DNA of 64,000 nt from Syntrophothermus lipocalidus DSM 12680 (GTDB taxonomy: Bacteria; Bacillota; Syntrophomonadia; Syntrophomonadales; Syntrophothermaceae): NCBI RefSeq assembly GCF_000092405.1, contig NC_014220.1, forward strand, positions 1,922,001 to 1,986,000, written 5' to 3'. Both the position numbers and the translations under genes were made by a program. Below, one piece after another: positions 53,348 through 60,406 of the stretch (within the stretch, counting starts at the first letter, position 1; each line of letters opens with the position of its first letter). The notes under the pieces are model-generated. The model was not told the DNA's origin. It searched no databases and was given only the letters and a program-made list of their open reading frames with translations.

Positions 53348-53859
53348 TAGCACCAACCCCTGAACAACGCAGCTACCGCTCCCATGGCGATAGCGGCGGC
53401 ATACGGGAACGACACGGAAAACGGTTCGATGCTGGCGCTTGTCAGTAATAACTTGGCCCTTCCCCCAGTCAGGGCCAGGATCATCCCCCGCCCGATACGC
53501 ACCAGGAATTCGCCCAGGCGTTGTTCCCGGATCAAGACCGCCAATGCGATTAGTCCTCCGATGAGAGCCATCCACAGAAATGCGTTGAATACGAATACAA
53601 CGCCCTTAAAAGCCCCGACCATTCCCAAGAGCTTCACATCACCGGCTCCCATGCCTCCCATGGCAAAGGGCAGCATCAACAACAAGAGGCCAAGCCCCAG
53701 GCCTTTCAAGCTGAAGACCAATCCCGAAAACCCGCCCTGGTAAAGATGCCAGCCCAGGGCTGTTAATACTCCTGTCAGTACGAGCCAGTTAGGTATACGA
53801 CGTTCTCTAACATCGAAATACACTGCCAAGGCCAGCAACCCTACCATAATCCAAGTCAT
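53347..53859 (-). CDS. A24 prepilin peptidase (CpaA/TadV type)
   Basis: 170-aa membrane aspartyl protease. Catalytic Asp residues in YFDVRERRIPN and GMGAGDVKLLG; no N-methyltransferase domain, as in archaeal/Tad-type enzymes. Processes Flp and TadE prepilins. Confidence 0.92.
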   Translation of the reverse strand: MTWIMVGLLALAVYFDVRERRIPNWLVLTGVLTALGWHLYQGGFSGLVFSLKGLGLGLLLLMLPFAMGGMGAGDVKLLGMVGAFKGVVFVFNAFLWMALIGGLIALAVLIREQRLGEFLVRIGRGMILALTGGRAKLLLTSASIEPFSVSFPYAAAIAMGAVAALFRGWC

Positions 53860-53878
53860 GGCCTCGCCCCCAAAACCT

Positions 53879-53995
53879 CAATTTAGAATTCAGAATTAAG
53901 AATGAAGAATTGAGAATTAAGGGCTGAGAGTAAAGACCTGCAACGAGGAACAATTCTCAATTCTTAATTCTTCATTCTGCATTCTTAATTCTAAG
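53879..53995. repeat. Inverted heptamer arms between flp and the prepilin peptidase gene
   Basis: Left arm 53879-53921, right arm 53951-53995 of GAATTAA/GAATGAA-type words, loop about 30 bases without a gene. Confidence 0.85.
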
Positions 53996-54053
53996 GTTAA
54001 TGGAGGAGGGGAGCGGCATCAGCTCCCGCCCCCCGACAGACGCTGACCCGATA

Positions 54054-54215
54054 TCACAATGCGTCTATCACTTCCTGGAATTTGTCCTTTATGGAGCCAC
54101 CCATCAAACCGAGTACCGTTATAACCGCGATTGCCACCAACGCCAAAATCAGCCCATACTCGGCCATACCTTGGCCTTCTTCTTCCACCAGCAGACGCTT
54201 GACTAAGCTCAACAT
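54054..54215 (-). CDS. flp: Flp-type pilin
   Basis: 53 aa, too short for most gene callers. Leader MLSLVKRLLVEEEGQG, then the mature start MAEYGLILALVAIAV: a Flp prepilin with the conserved Glu5-Tyr6-like EY pair and cleavage predicted after Gly16. The hydrophobic helix is followed by a short GGSIKDKFQEVIDAL tail. GGGGGAAAACGGT precedes ATG 54215. Major subunit of the pilus built by the downstream tad genes. Confidence 0.92.
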   Translation of the reverse strand: MLSLVKRLLVEEEGQGMAEYGLILALVAIAVITVLGLMGGSIKDKFQEVIDAL

Positions 54216-54357
54216 ACCGTTTTCCCCCTTTACCTAAGATTTTTCAGAATAAATGCCCAAAACGTCTTATCCTGCTTTCATTCTACGTGGAGGTTAAACC
54301 TGGGGAAATCGGTCGAGGTTCTCAATTCGGAGGCGAAAAAGGCAGGAAGTTAATGTA

Positions 54358-54370
54358 GGACTTTAGTCCC
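54358..54370. promoter_or_regulatory. DosR-box-like palindrome upstream of flp
   Basis: GGACTTTAGTCCC matches the core of the GGGACTWWAGTCCC site bound by DosR/DevR, a NarL-family regulator. It lies 143 bases before the flp ATG, and a NarL-family regulator gene is 340 bases further upstream. Confidence 0.45.
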
Positions 54371-54430
54371 ACTAACAGAGGATGGCGGCTATTTTGGCCG
54401 CGGAAAACTCAAGGCGCGAACGGTACATGG

Positions 54431-54631
54431 TCATGCTCTAGGATAACCGGTGGCAAACTTTAGGTAACGGGCACGGTGGTAGGATCGCTTAAGCAGGCCG
54501 GTAATGCTGAAAAGCCAGCGACGGCCGAGCCTCCATTTCTTTCCGTGCTTCTCAGCACCCGGACGAAATACCAGGCAGGCCACCATGACCACCCATATGA
54601 CCAGGCTCACCCACTTGAGTATCAAAACCAA
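54431..54631 (-). CDS. Small one-helix membrane protein
   Basis: 66 aa. One N-terminal transmembrane helix (VLILKWVSLVIWVVMVACLVF) and a very basic tail. TTG 54631 follows GGGAGGGG at six bases. No family recognised; between degU-like and flp genes. Confidence 0.5.
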   Translation of the reverse strand: MVLILKWVSLVIWVVMVACLVFRPGAEKHGKKWRLGRRWLFSITGLLKRSYHRARYLKFATGYPRA

Positions 54632-54705
54632 AAAGAACCCCTCCCTCGGCCCTTTGTAATATAGATATGCCGGGGAAAAAGGGTTCTTGTTCTGGCAAAA
54701 AATCG

Positions 54706-55347
54706 CTACTCCGTCTTTACCACCTTGTTCTTGAGAGCGTAAATAACGGCCTGGGTCCGGTCCTTCACCTCCAGTTTCCGGAAGATGCTGGTAAGGTGAT
54801 TCTTCACCGTTTTCTCACTGATGAAGAGCGCGGCCGCTACCTCCTTGTTCGAGTAACCTTTAACCAGCAACTCCAGCACGTCCCGCTCGCGTTTGGTCAG
54901 CTTCATCTCATCTCTCCTACGGTTTTGACGTACCAGTTCTTTTGCCACTTGGCCTGCCACCCGCGGGTGGATGATGACGTTTCCTTCCCTCACCTTGAAT
55001 ATCGTGCTGGTAAGCTCGTCCGGACCCACGTCTTTCAAAACGTAGGCGGAAACCCCGGCTTTGACCATTTCCACTACCTGTTCGTCCTCGTAAACGGTCA
55101 AAGCGATGATATCGGTCTCGGGCATCTCCTTTTTTATGACTTGGGTGGCGGCGACGCCGTCGGTGCCGGGCATGTTCACGTCCATCAGAATTACGTCCGG
55201 CCGGTACTTCCGCGCCAGGTTGATGGCTCCTTGCCCGTCTCCGGCCTCTCCCACCACTTCAATGCGTTCATCCAGTTCCAGAAGCCTCCTTAAACCTTCC
55301 CGAACCAGGGCGTGGTCATCCGCGATAAGCACTCTTACCTTGTCCAT
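54706..55347 (-). CDS. DegU-like NarL-family response regulator
   Basis: 213 aa. Receiver with phosphorylation Asp in DVILMDVNMPGTDG and C-terminal LuxR-type helix-turn-helix (LTKRERDVLELLVKGYSNKEVAAALFISEKTVKNHL). Partner of the DegS-like kinase, whose 3' end it overlaps by 32 bases. Position before the competence/flagellar block matches degU, though here the tad cluster follows directly, making pilus genes a likely target. Confidence 0.9.
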   Translation of the reverse strand: MDKVRVLIADDHALVREGLRRLLELDERIEVVGEAGDGQGAINLARKYRPDVILMDVNMPGTDGVAATQVIKKEMPETDIIALTVYEDEQVVEMVKAGVSAYVLKDVGPDELTSTIFKVREGNVIIHPRVAGQVAKELVRQNRRRDEMKLTKRERDVLELLVKGYSNKEVAAALFISEKTVKNHLTSIFRKLEVKDRTQAVIYALKNKVVKTE

Positions 55348-56377
55348 TCCCTTCTCCCTCCCGTTCCAAAGGCACCTCGATTATTACCTGAGTACCCTGC
55401 CCTGGTGCCGACTTCACCCGGAACTTGCCCCCGAATAATCCTACCCTCTCCTGCATCCCCAAAAGACCGAAGCTTTCCTTTTTGCCTTCCCTTACAGCCT
55501 CCACGTCAAATCCGCACCCCTCGTCCTTGATCACCACCGTAACCTTCTCCGGAGCAATACCAAGTTTCACCTGAGCCCGGTCGGTCCCGGCATGCTTGCG
55601 GACGTTGGTTATTGCCTCCTGGATCAGCCGGAACACGGCTACTTCCCGGGCTAGATCCAGCCGCCGCTCTTCGCCAAAAAATAGGAAATCGATTTCCATG
55701 TCATATTTTTGGGCATAGTCGGCCAGGTATCGTTTTATCGCAGGGACCAAACCCAGGTCATCCAAAGCCATGGGTCTGAGATCGAAGATGACCCGTCTGA
55801 TGTCGCTCAGGTTCTGCCTTACCACTTCTTTAAGCTCGGCTAGTTCCCTTCTGACCCGCTCCCGATCCTTGTCCCACAGCCGTTCCATCAGCTCCAGCCG
55901 CATCACGATGTTGGCCAAGTTCTGGGCCGGGCCGTCGTGTAGCTCGCGCGAGATGCGTCGTCGTTCCTCCTCCTGGGCCTGGATAACCCACAGCCCCAGC
56001 TGTTGTTTCTTGTTGGCTTCTTCCAAGTGGCCTGTAATGACGCCTACATTGCCCTTCAGCATCTTCAGCACCATGTTGATGCGGTCTACCAGACCTTCCG
56101 CCTTCCGGGCTATGCTTTCCACCTGCTTCAGGTGCCTCTCCAGCTCGTCCCGGCGATGGCGCAGCTGCTTTTCTTTTTCACGCAGGGCCGAAAGCTGCAC
56201 CTGCAGCCTGTGAGCCTCCTCGTACGCCTGTTTAATATCTTCCTCGCTGTATGCCTGAAAGTCCCGGCTGACCTCCATCAACCTGACGCGAGCCATCCTC
56301 TCTTCCCGCTCGCACGATTCCACCTCGGCGATGGTAGACAATATCTCTGACTTGAGCTGTTCCAGTTCCCCCTGCAA
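55316..56377 (-). CDS. DegS-like sensor histidine kinase, N-terminus cut off by in-frame TGA
   Basis: 353 aa from TTG 56377. Long coiled coil (about 1-140), then HisKA_3 with the phosphoacceptor His in SRELHDGPAQNLANIVMRLELM and HATPase with EAITNVRKHAGTD and DEGCGFD. Cytoplasmic, no membrane segment. The N-terminal 39 residues expected for DegS (DVRQLEKIVNDIMTTIESGREEIYG...) are encoded upstream in the same frame but end at TGA 56380-56378. The truncated form would start right after that stop with a poor ribosome site. Confidence 0.75.
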   Translation of the reverse strand: MQGELEQLKSEILSTIAEVESCEREERMARVRLMEVSRDFQAYSEEDIKQAYEEAHRLQVQLSALREKEKQLRHRRDELERHLKQVESIARKAEGLVDRINMVLKMLKGNVGVITGHLEEANKKQQLGLWVIQAQEEERRRISRELHDGPAQNLANIVMRLELMERLWDKDRERVRRELAELKEVVRQNLSDIRRVIFDLRPMALDDLGLVPAIKRYLADYAQKYDMEIDFLFFGEERRLDLAREVAVFRLIQEAITNVRKHAGTDRAQVKLGIAPEKVTVVIKDEGCGFDVEAVREGKKESFGLLGMQERVGLFGGKFRVKSAPGQGTQVIIEVPLEREGEGNGQGKSAYRG

Positions 56378-56497
56378 TCAGGCCAGCTCATTCCGGGCGG
56401 TGTCGGCAATGCCGTAAATCTCCTCCCGCCCGCTCTCGATTGTCGTCATTATATCGTTAACTATCTTTTCCAGTTGCCTGACATCTATTGCTTTCAG
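56378..56497 (-). other. In-frame 5' part of the degS-like gene ending in TGA
   Basis: Reads 39 codons KAIDVRQLEKIVNDIM ... TARNELA then TGA. The position where DegS starts carries CTG (56497) after GGTGAGGTAGA, not ATG, GTG or TTG; an internal ATG lies at 56449. Single-base differences (CGA to TGA; ATG/TTG to CTG) would restore a normal gene. Confidence 0.7.
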
Positions 56498-56534
56498 TCT
56501 ACCTCACCAACTTTATGATAGTCCCAAAACCCGC

Positions 56535-56564
56535 AAAAAAAGAATTCGGCCAAGCGACCGAATT
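56535..56564 (-). terminator. Terminator of the phosphohexomutase-like gene
   Basis: AATTCGG/CCGAATT stem with an 8-base loop followed by seven T on the minus strand, directly at the stop codon of 56564-57994. The kinase gene therefore has its own transcription start in 56498-56534 or depends on read-through. Confidence 0.8.
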
Positions 56565-57994
56565 TATTGGGATGATAGTCCTAGCGCGTTTTGAATCTCC
56601 CGTTGGATATCGGCCAACCGCACCCGGTCTTGAGCCTCGATATAAACGCTTACAACAGGCCGGGTTTCCGGATTCCTGACCAGAACCCAGCTCCCGTCCT
56701 CCATGACGAACTTTTTCCCTTCCACGCTGAGCGTCTTTTCCACCTTGACCCCGGCGATGGCTTTAGGGCTGAATTCCTGCAAGCGGGCGGTGACGCGTTC
56801 CCTATCCTGTTCTCTGTAACAGAAATCTAACCGCTGGTTCTCGGTTCGCCCGTATTCCTCTGTGAACTGCCCGTAAATCTCGCTCAGGCTTTTCTGCGCA
56901 AAAGCCACCATTTCCGCCACCAGTAACCCGGCTAGTATGCCGTCCTTACACGGAACATGCCCTAGGACGCTTAGGCCCCCCTCTTCGTCGCCCCCCAGCA
57001 TGCACCCCCGTTCCCGCAGGCACTCGCCAATGTAGTGGAAGCCGAGTGGGGTTTCGTTTACCCCCAGGCCGTTTTTTTTCGCTATCCTGTCCAGCACCCG
57101 GGTGGTAGCTGCGGTCCTGGCTACCGGGCCACGGAAGCTACGGGTCTTTAACAAATGATCAAGAACCAGGCAGAGCACCCGGTTCGGGGTGAGAAACTCC
57201 CCCGTTTCATCTACTACCCCCAGACGGCCGCCCTCACCGTCCAAGGCCAGCCCTAGGTCCGCCTCGTACGCCCTCACCGCCCGTTTTAAATCATCCAGGG
57301 AGGTATCGACTGGTTCCGGCCTGAGCCCCCCAAATAGAACGTCCCGGTACCCATGCACGACCCTCACCTCGCAACCGAAGGCCTCCAGGCACCGATCCAG
57401 GCAGCCGACCGCGGCCCCGAACATAGGGTCCACCACGACCTTTAACTGCCCCTCTTTAAATATCTCGGGGTTTACCATCCTGCTCAGGTGCCGCAGGTAA
57501 TCATTCTCTACCTCGATCTCTTCGACCAATCCCAGCTTTCCCCCCTCTTCCAGGGATAGCTCGTACACCTTGCGGCACTCGAGCACGCGGTCGGTCTCCG
57601 CCTGAATCTCTTCAGCCACTGCTGGCATTGCCGCCCCGGCGTACTCGGGTATAAACTTCAAGCCCTGGTACTCATACGGACATGATCCGCCGGCAACCAC
57701 CAGAGCCCCGCCTGTCGCGCGTTCACGTACCGCGAAGGCGACTACCGGAGTCGGAACCGGTCGGCGCAAGAGAAAAACTTTAATGCCATTGGCCACCAGA
57801 ACCCTGGCTACCGCCCGAGCAATCTTATCTCCCAAGAAACGGCTGTCGTACCCTACCACCACTCCCTTTTTGCCCAGGTTGTTGCTGTTAAGGTAAGCGG
57901 CAATCCCCTGGGTCAGGGCCTTCACGTTGGCGAAGGTGAATTCCTCCGCCAGAACCGCCTTCCATCCTTCAGGGCCGAACCGTATGCGAGACAT
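56564..57994 (-). CDS. Phosphohexomutase-like protein with degenerate active site
   Basis: 476 aa, four-domain alpha-phosphohexomutase fold clearly recognisable (RIRFGPEGWKAVLAEEFTFANVK ... KDGILAGLLVAEMVA). All signature loops are altered: phosphoserine loop TASHNP reads AGGSCP; metal loop DGDxDR reads DGEGGR; sugar loop GEESGG reads GDEEGG; C-terminal phosphate loop RPSGTEP reads RNPETRP. It is therefore probably a pseudoenzyme, perhaps a binding or regulatory protein. ATG 57994 follows GGAGGTAAAA. Own terminator; upstream of degS-like kinase. Gap 58007-58279 shows nothing certain. Confidence 0.85.
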   Translation of the reverse strand: MSRIRFGPEGWKAVLAEEFTFANVKALTQGIAAYLNSNNLGKKGVVVGYDSRFLGDKIARAVARVLVANGIKVFLLRRPVPTPVVAFAVRERATGGALVVAGGSCPYEYQGLKFIPEYAGAAMPAVAEEIQAETDRVLECRKVYELSLEEGGKLGLVEEIEVENDYLRHLSRMVNPEIFKEGQLKVVVDPMFGAAVGCLDRCLEAFGCEVRVVHGYRDVLFGGLRPEPVDTSLDDLKRAVRAYEADLGLALDGEGGRLGVVDETGEFLTPNRVLCLVLDHLLKTRSFRGPVARTAATTRVLDRIAKKNGLGVNETPLGFHYIGECLRERGCMLGGDEEGGLSVLGHVPCKDGILAGLLVAEMVAFAQKSLSEIYGQFTEEYGRTENQRLDFCYREQDRERVTARLQEFSPKAIAGVKVEKTLSVEGKKFVMEDGSWVLVRNPETRPVVSVYIEAQDRVRLADIQREIQNALGLSSQ

Positions 57995-58279
57995 TTTTAC
58001 CTCCATATCAAGCCGTCAGCTCAAATAACGCCATTGTCCCTATTAACTTAACACACCGGCAAAGATGCGAAAACAGTCAATAGCAATTTCGCCAGTGATA
58101 ACTCACTTCTACTAGTATATTCAACGGAAAAGCCGGATCTCCTCTTAGTCCGAAACGTCAGTCATATGCGGCATTTTATCTCTTCGCTCAACGAACTAAT
58201 CTTGAATTTCCCTCAAGTATCGGTTTCCTGATTACCATTAAAGCAGCCTAATCATTCATTGCAAAGGAGGTGTTGTCAG

Positions 58280-59611
58280 ATGCCGTTCGATGGTTGGGTC
58301 GAGGAAAAAGTCAATACCGAATTTGGACCCGCAATTAAGCGATTTAACCCATCAACGGGCGAGACTGCTTTTTTCGCTCCTCACGGAGAGCAGATTGGCA
58401 AATCGTTTATTGACCCGCTTGCAAAACGCTCAATCAAGAAAAATGAGACCAGTACCAGCGACGTAGAAACCACCCGTAGAATAGCTCGGGAACAGCTGAA
58501 CCAATATCCGCAGGAAGATGCCTTCGTTAAGTACGTCAAGAGCAACTTGGAAGAAGCACAGACGATAGAGCGCATTGACAACCTGATGCGCTTGCTCTTC
58601 CAACATTTTACCACTAAAGCTGCTAATACCGCTACTACTTCCAAATCCCAAAAGGAGGGGGCAGGTATGTGGGATGAGGTAAGGAAGCGCTACGAAAAGG
58701 ATGAGATATTCCGCAAGAAGGTTGATAGGGTTGCTAAACAATGGCAAGTATTGAGGGGCAACCGAAGTTCCCTTGAAAACTACGTGGAAGTAGTGCTCCG
58801 TAACTACGAGGTATCGAAATCTATTACCAACGGGACATCTTTTGCTCGTTCCGATGATGAAATACTCCAGGGGCTATTAGATTCCGTTAAGGAGGAGGTC
58901 GTCCGAAAGAACTTCCGGCGAGCTACCGCTTTGCAGAGAGAGGTTAAGGAAGGAAGCTACGACTTGGAGCGCATTGGTCGCTTCCTCGAAGATACCTACG
59001 GGCTGAAACGCCCGCCGTTTGCTCCTAGTGACTTCACACGGTTCTCCAAGGACAATAAAGAACGTTACGAACCCTACTCGCCGAGCATGTACCGTGCGGT
59101 AACGTTGCAGGCCAAAGATTTGCAGGGACGGTTAAGCCAGTGGCTAAAGGAATTGCCGAATACCCTCAACTACCGGGACAGGCTCACGGATACAGCTAAG
59201 GAAAAGGTTACCAAACAGTTGACCGATATTTTCTCCATGCTGATGACCGCGGGCACTTTAGACGATGCCACCGTTGATAAGATTTCCACGCCCACCCGCA
59301 AATGTGAGGGCACCACGTACACGCAATTAGAGATGGAAGAATTCTTCAAACGAGGGCATGAACTTGCCAGCAATTGGTACACCTTTGTGAAGAGAGTTCA
59401 GGCTACCGTGGAAAAGGAAAAGGCTGAGAGAAGCTACCTCTCCGGTGACCTGAAAACTTTGTCCAACGTCGCACGCTGGCAGTATCCAGACAACATTCAA
59501 CCGGACGTTGAGAAGCGTGACGACAGCGGTTTCTGGAGCAGCCTGTTCAGGACGCTACCGCCCTCTCACGAACTCAGCAGGCTGATTAACCAGAAAATCT
59601 TTAACGAGTAA
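58280..59611 (+). CDS. Unknown protein, first gene of the plus-strand element
   Basis: 443 aa, charged, largely helical, no signal peptide or membrane segment and no domain recognised. Helical blocks: about 60-120, 140-180, 190-250 and 290-400. ATG 58280 follows AAAGGAGGTG. It opens the plus-strand block that looks like a mobile element. Confidence 0.7.
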   Translation: MPFDGWVEEKVNTEFGPAIKRFNPSTGETAFFAPHGEQIGKSFIDPLAKRSIKKNETSTSDVETTRRIAREQLNQYPQEDAFVKYVKSNLEEAQTIERIDNLMRLLFQHFTTKAANTATTSKSQKEGAGMWDEVRKRYEKDEIFRKKVDRVAKQWQVLRGNRSSLENYVEVVLRNYEVSKSITNGTSFARSDDEILQGLLDSVKEEVVRKNFRRATALQREVKEGSYDLERIGRFLEDTYGLKRPPFAPSDFTRFSKDNKERYEPYSPSMYRAVTLQAKDLQGRLSQWLKELPNTLNYRDRLTDTAKEKVTKQLTDIFSMLMTAGTLDDATVDKISTPTRKCEGTTYTQLEMEEFFKRGHELASNWYTFVKRVQATVEKEKAERSYLSGDLKTLSNVARWQYPDNIQPDVEKRDDSGFWSSLFRTLPPSHELSRLINQKIFNE

Positions 59612-59632
59612 CCACGAAGGAGGATGAACGTC

Positions 59633-59866
59633 ATGCTACCGATTGCTTACTGGAATAAGTGGGACGAACTAATGAAAGACGAGCTGGCTGAAAGGCTATC
59701 TCGCACCTGTTTTGGAAATTTCGGGTACGACTTTACCTGCGCCTTTGGTGACAACGAGTGGGAAGCTCTCTGCCACTGCCCGTTGGGAATGCAGTGCAGT
59801 GAAGCAACCTACCACTACGAGCTAGTACCGCGCCGTATCAAGAAGCAGTTGGAGAATGCCGGATAA
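59633..59866 (+). CDS. Small Cys-containing protein of the element
   Basis: 77 aa; CFGNFGYDFTCAFGDNEWEALCHCPLGMQC has five Cys and a His that could bind metal. AAGGAGG at ideal distance from ATG 59633. No family recognised. Confidence 0.6.
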   Translation: MLPIAYWNKWDELMKDELAERLSRTCFGNFGYDFTCAFGDNEWEALCHCPLGMQCSEATYHYELVPRRIKKQLENAG

Positions 59867-59879
59867 GGAGGTGCCAGGA

Positions 59880-59966
59880 ATGTTCTGGGTTATCTGGTCG
59901 CTGGTAACTTTGTCAGTAGTAGCAAACGGCTATCTTTACTTGAAAGAAAGTAAAATCGCGAGTTAG
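59880..59966 (+). CDS. 28-residue membrane peptide
   Basis: ATG 59880 follows AAGGAGGTGCCAGGA, 13 bases after the previous stop. One hydrophobic helix (FWVIWSLVTLSVVANGYLYL) and a short basic tail. Below usual length cut-offs; supported by the ribosome site and spacing. Could be a holin-like or assembly peptide; not assignable. Confidence 0.5.
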   Translation: MFWVIWSLVTLSVVANGYLYLKESKIAS

Positions 59967-60085
59967 CGCGTTAAAATATCGCTGCATTAACGTTTATAAG
60001 CCTCTATGCACCTCGGATCTTATTTCGTCAATATATTTTATACGTGGAAAGAAAAACCAACTTAAATCAAGGGGGTTTGACAGCT

Positions 60086-60406
60086 ATGAAACGAGAGCCT
60101 TTCTACACGAAGGACCTGCATTTCGCCGCTTACCTCTTGCTGGAAGGGTACCAGCCAGAAATTAAGGTACCCTTCCAGGGAGCGAAAAAAGTAATGTTCC
60201 TTTACCCGGAAGCGGACTTCTCTACCCTGCGGGACTTGCGGACAAGGTTCGAGGGTGACAAGAACCTGACCGTGAACCTGTTCGATTACGTTAGAGCGAT
60301 GCGAGAGCTTGGCGACCGCATTAACTACATCAAACGAGAGACATTGAAGAAGGAGGCTGGTCAAAATGACCGTAACGAGGCTACTGGACAGCAACCTACC
60401 ATCTAG
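60086..60406 (+). CDS. DUF5659-like protein
   Basis: 106 aa. FYTKDLHFAAYLLLEGYQP and KVMFLYPEADFSTLRDLRTRFE resemble DUF5659, a small family common in Clostridia mobile elements and phages. AAGGGGG precedes ATG 60086. Overlaps the primase gene by 41 bases. Confidence 0.65.
   Translation: MKREPFYTKDLHFAAYLLLEGYQPEIKVPFQGAKKVMFLYPEADFSTLRDLRTRFEGDKNLTVNLFDYVRAMRELGDRINYIKRETLKKEAGQNDRNEATGQQPTI

Noticed and set aside
56378-56380. TGA in the degS-like gene as selenocysteine codon
   Set aside because: No SECIS-like hairpin was recognised immediately downstream, and kinases of this family have no Cys or Sec at the position.
58007-58279. Attachment site or integrase at the left edge of the plus-strand element
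   Set aside because: No tRNA, direct repeat or recombinase could be identified there; the boundary is inferred only from strand and gene content.
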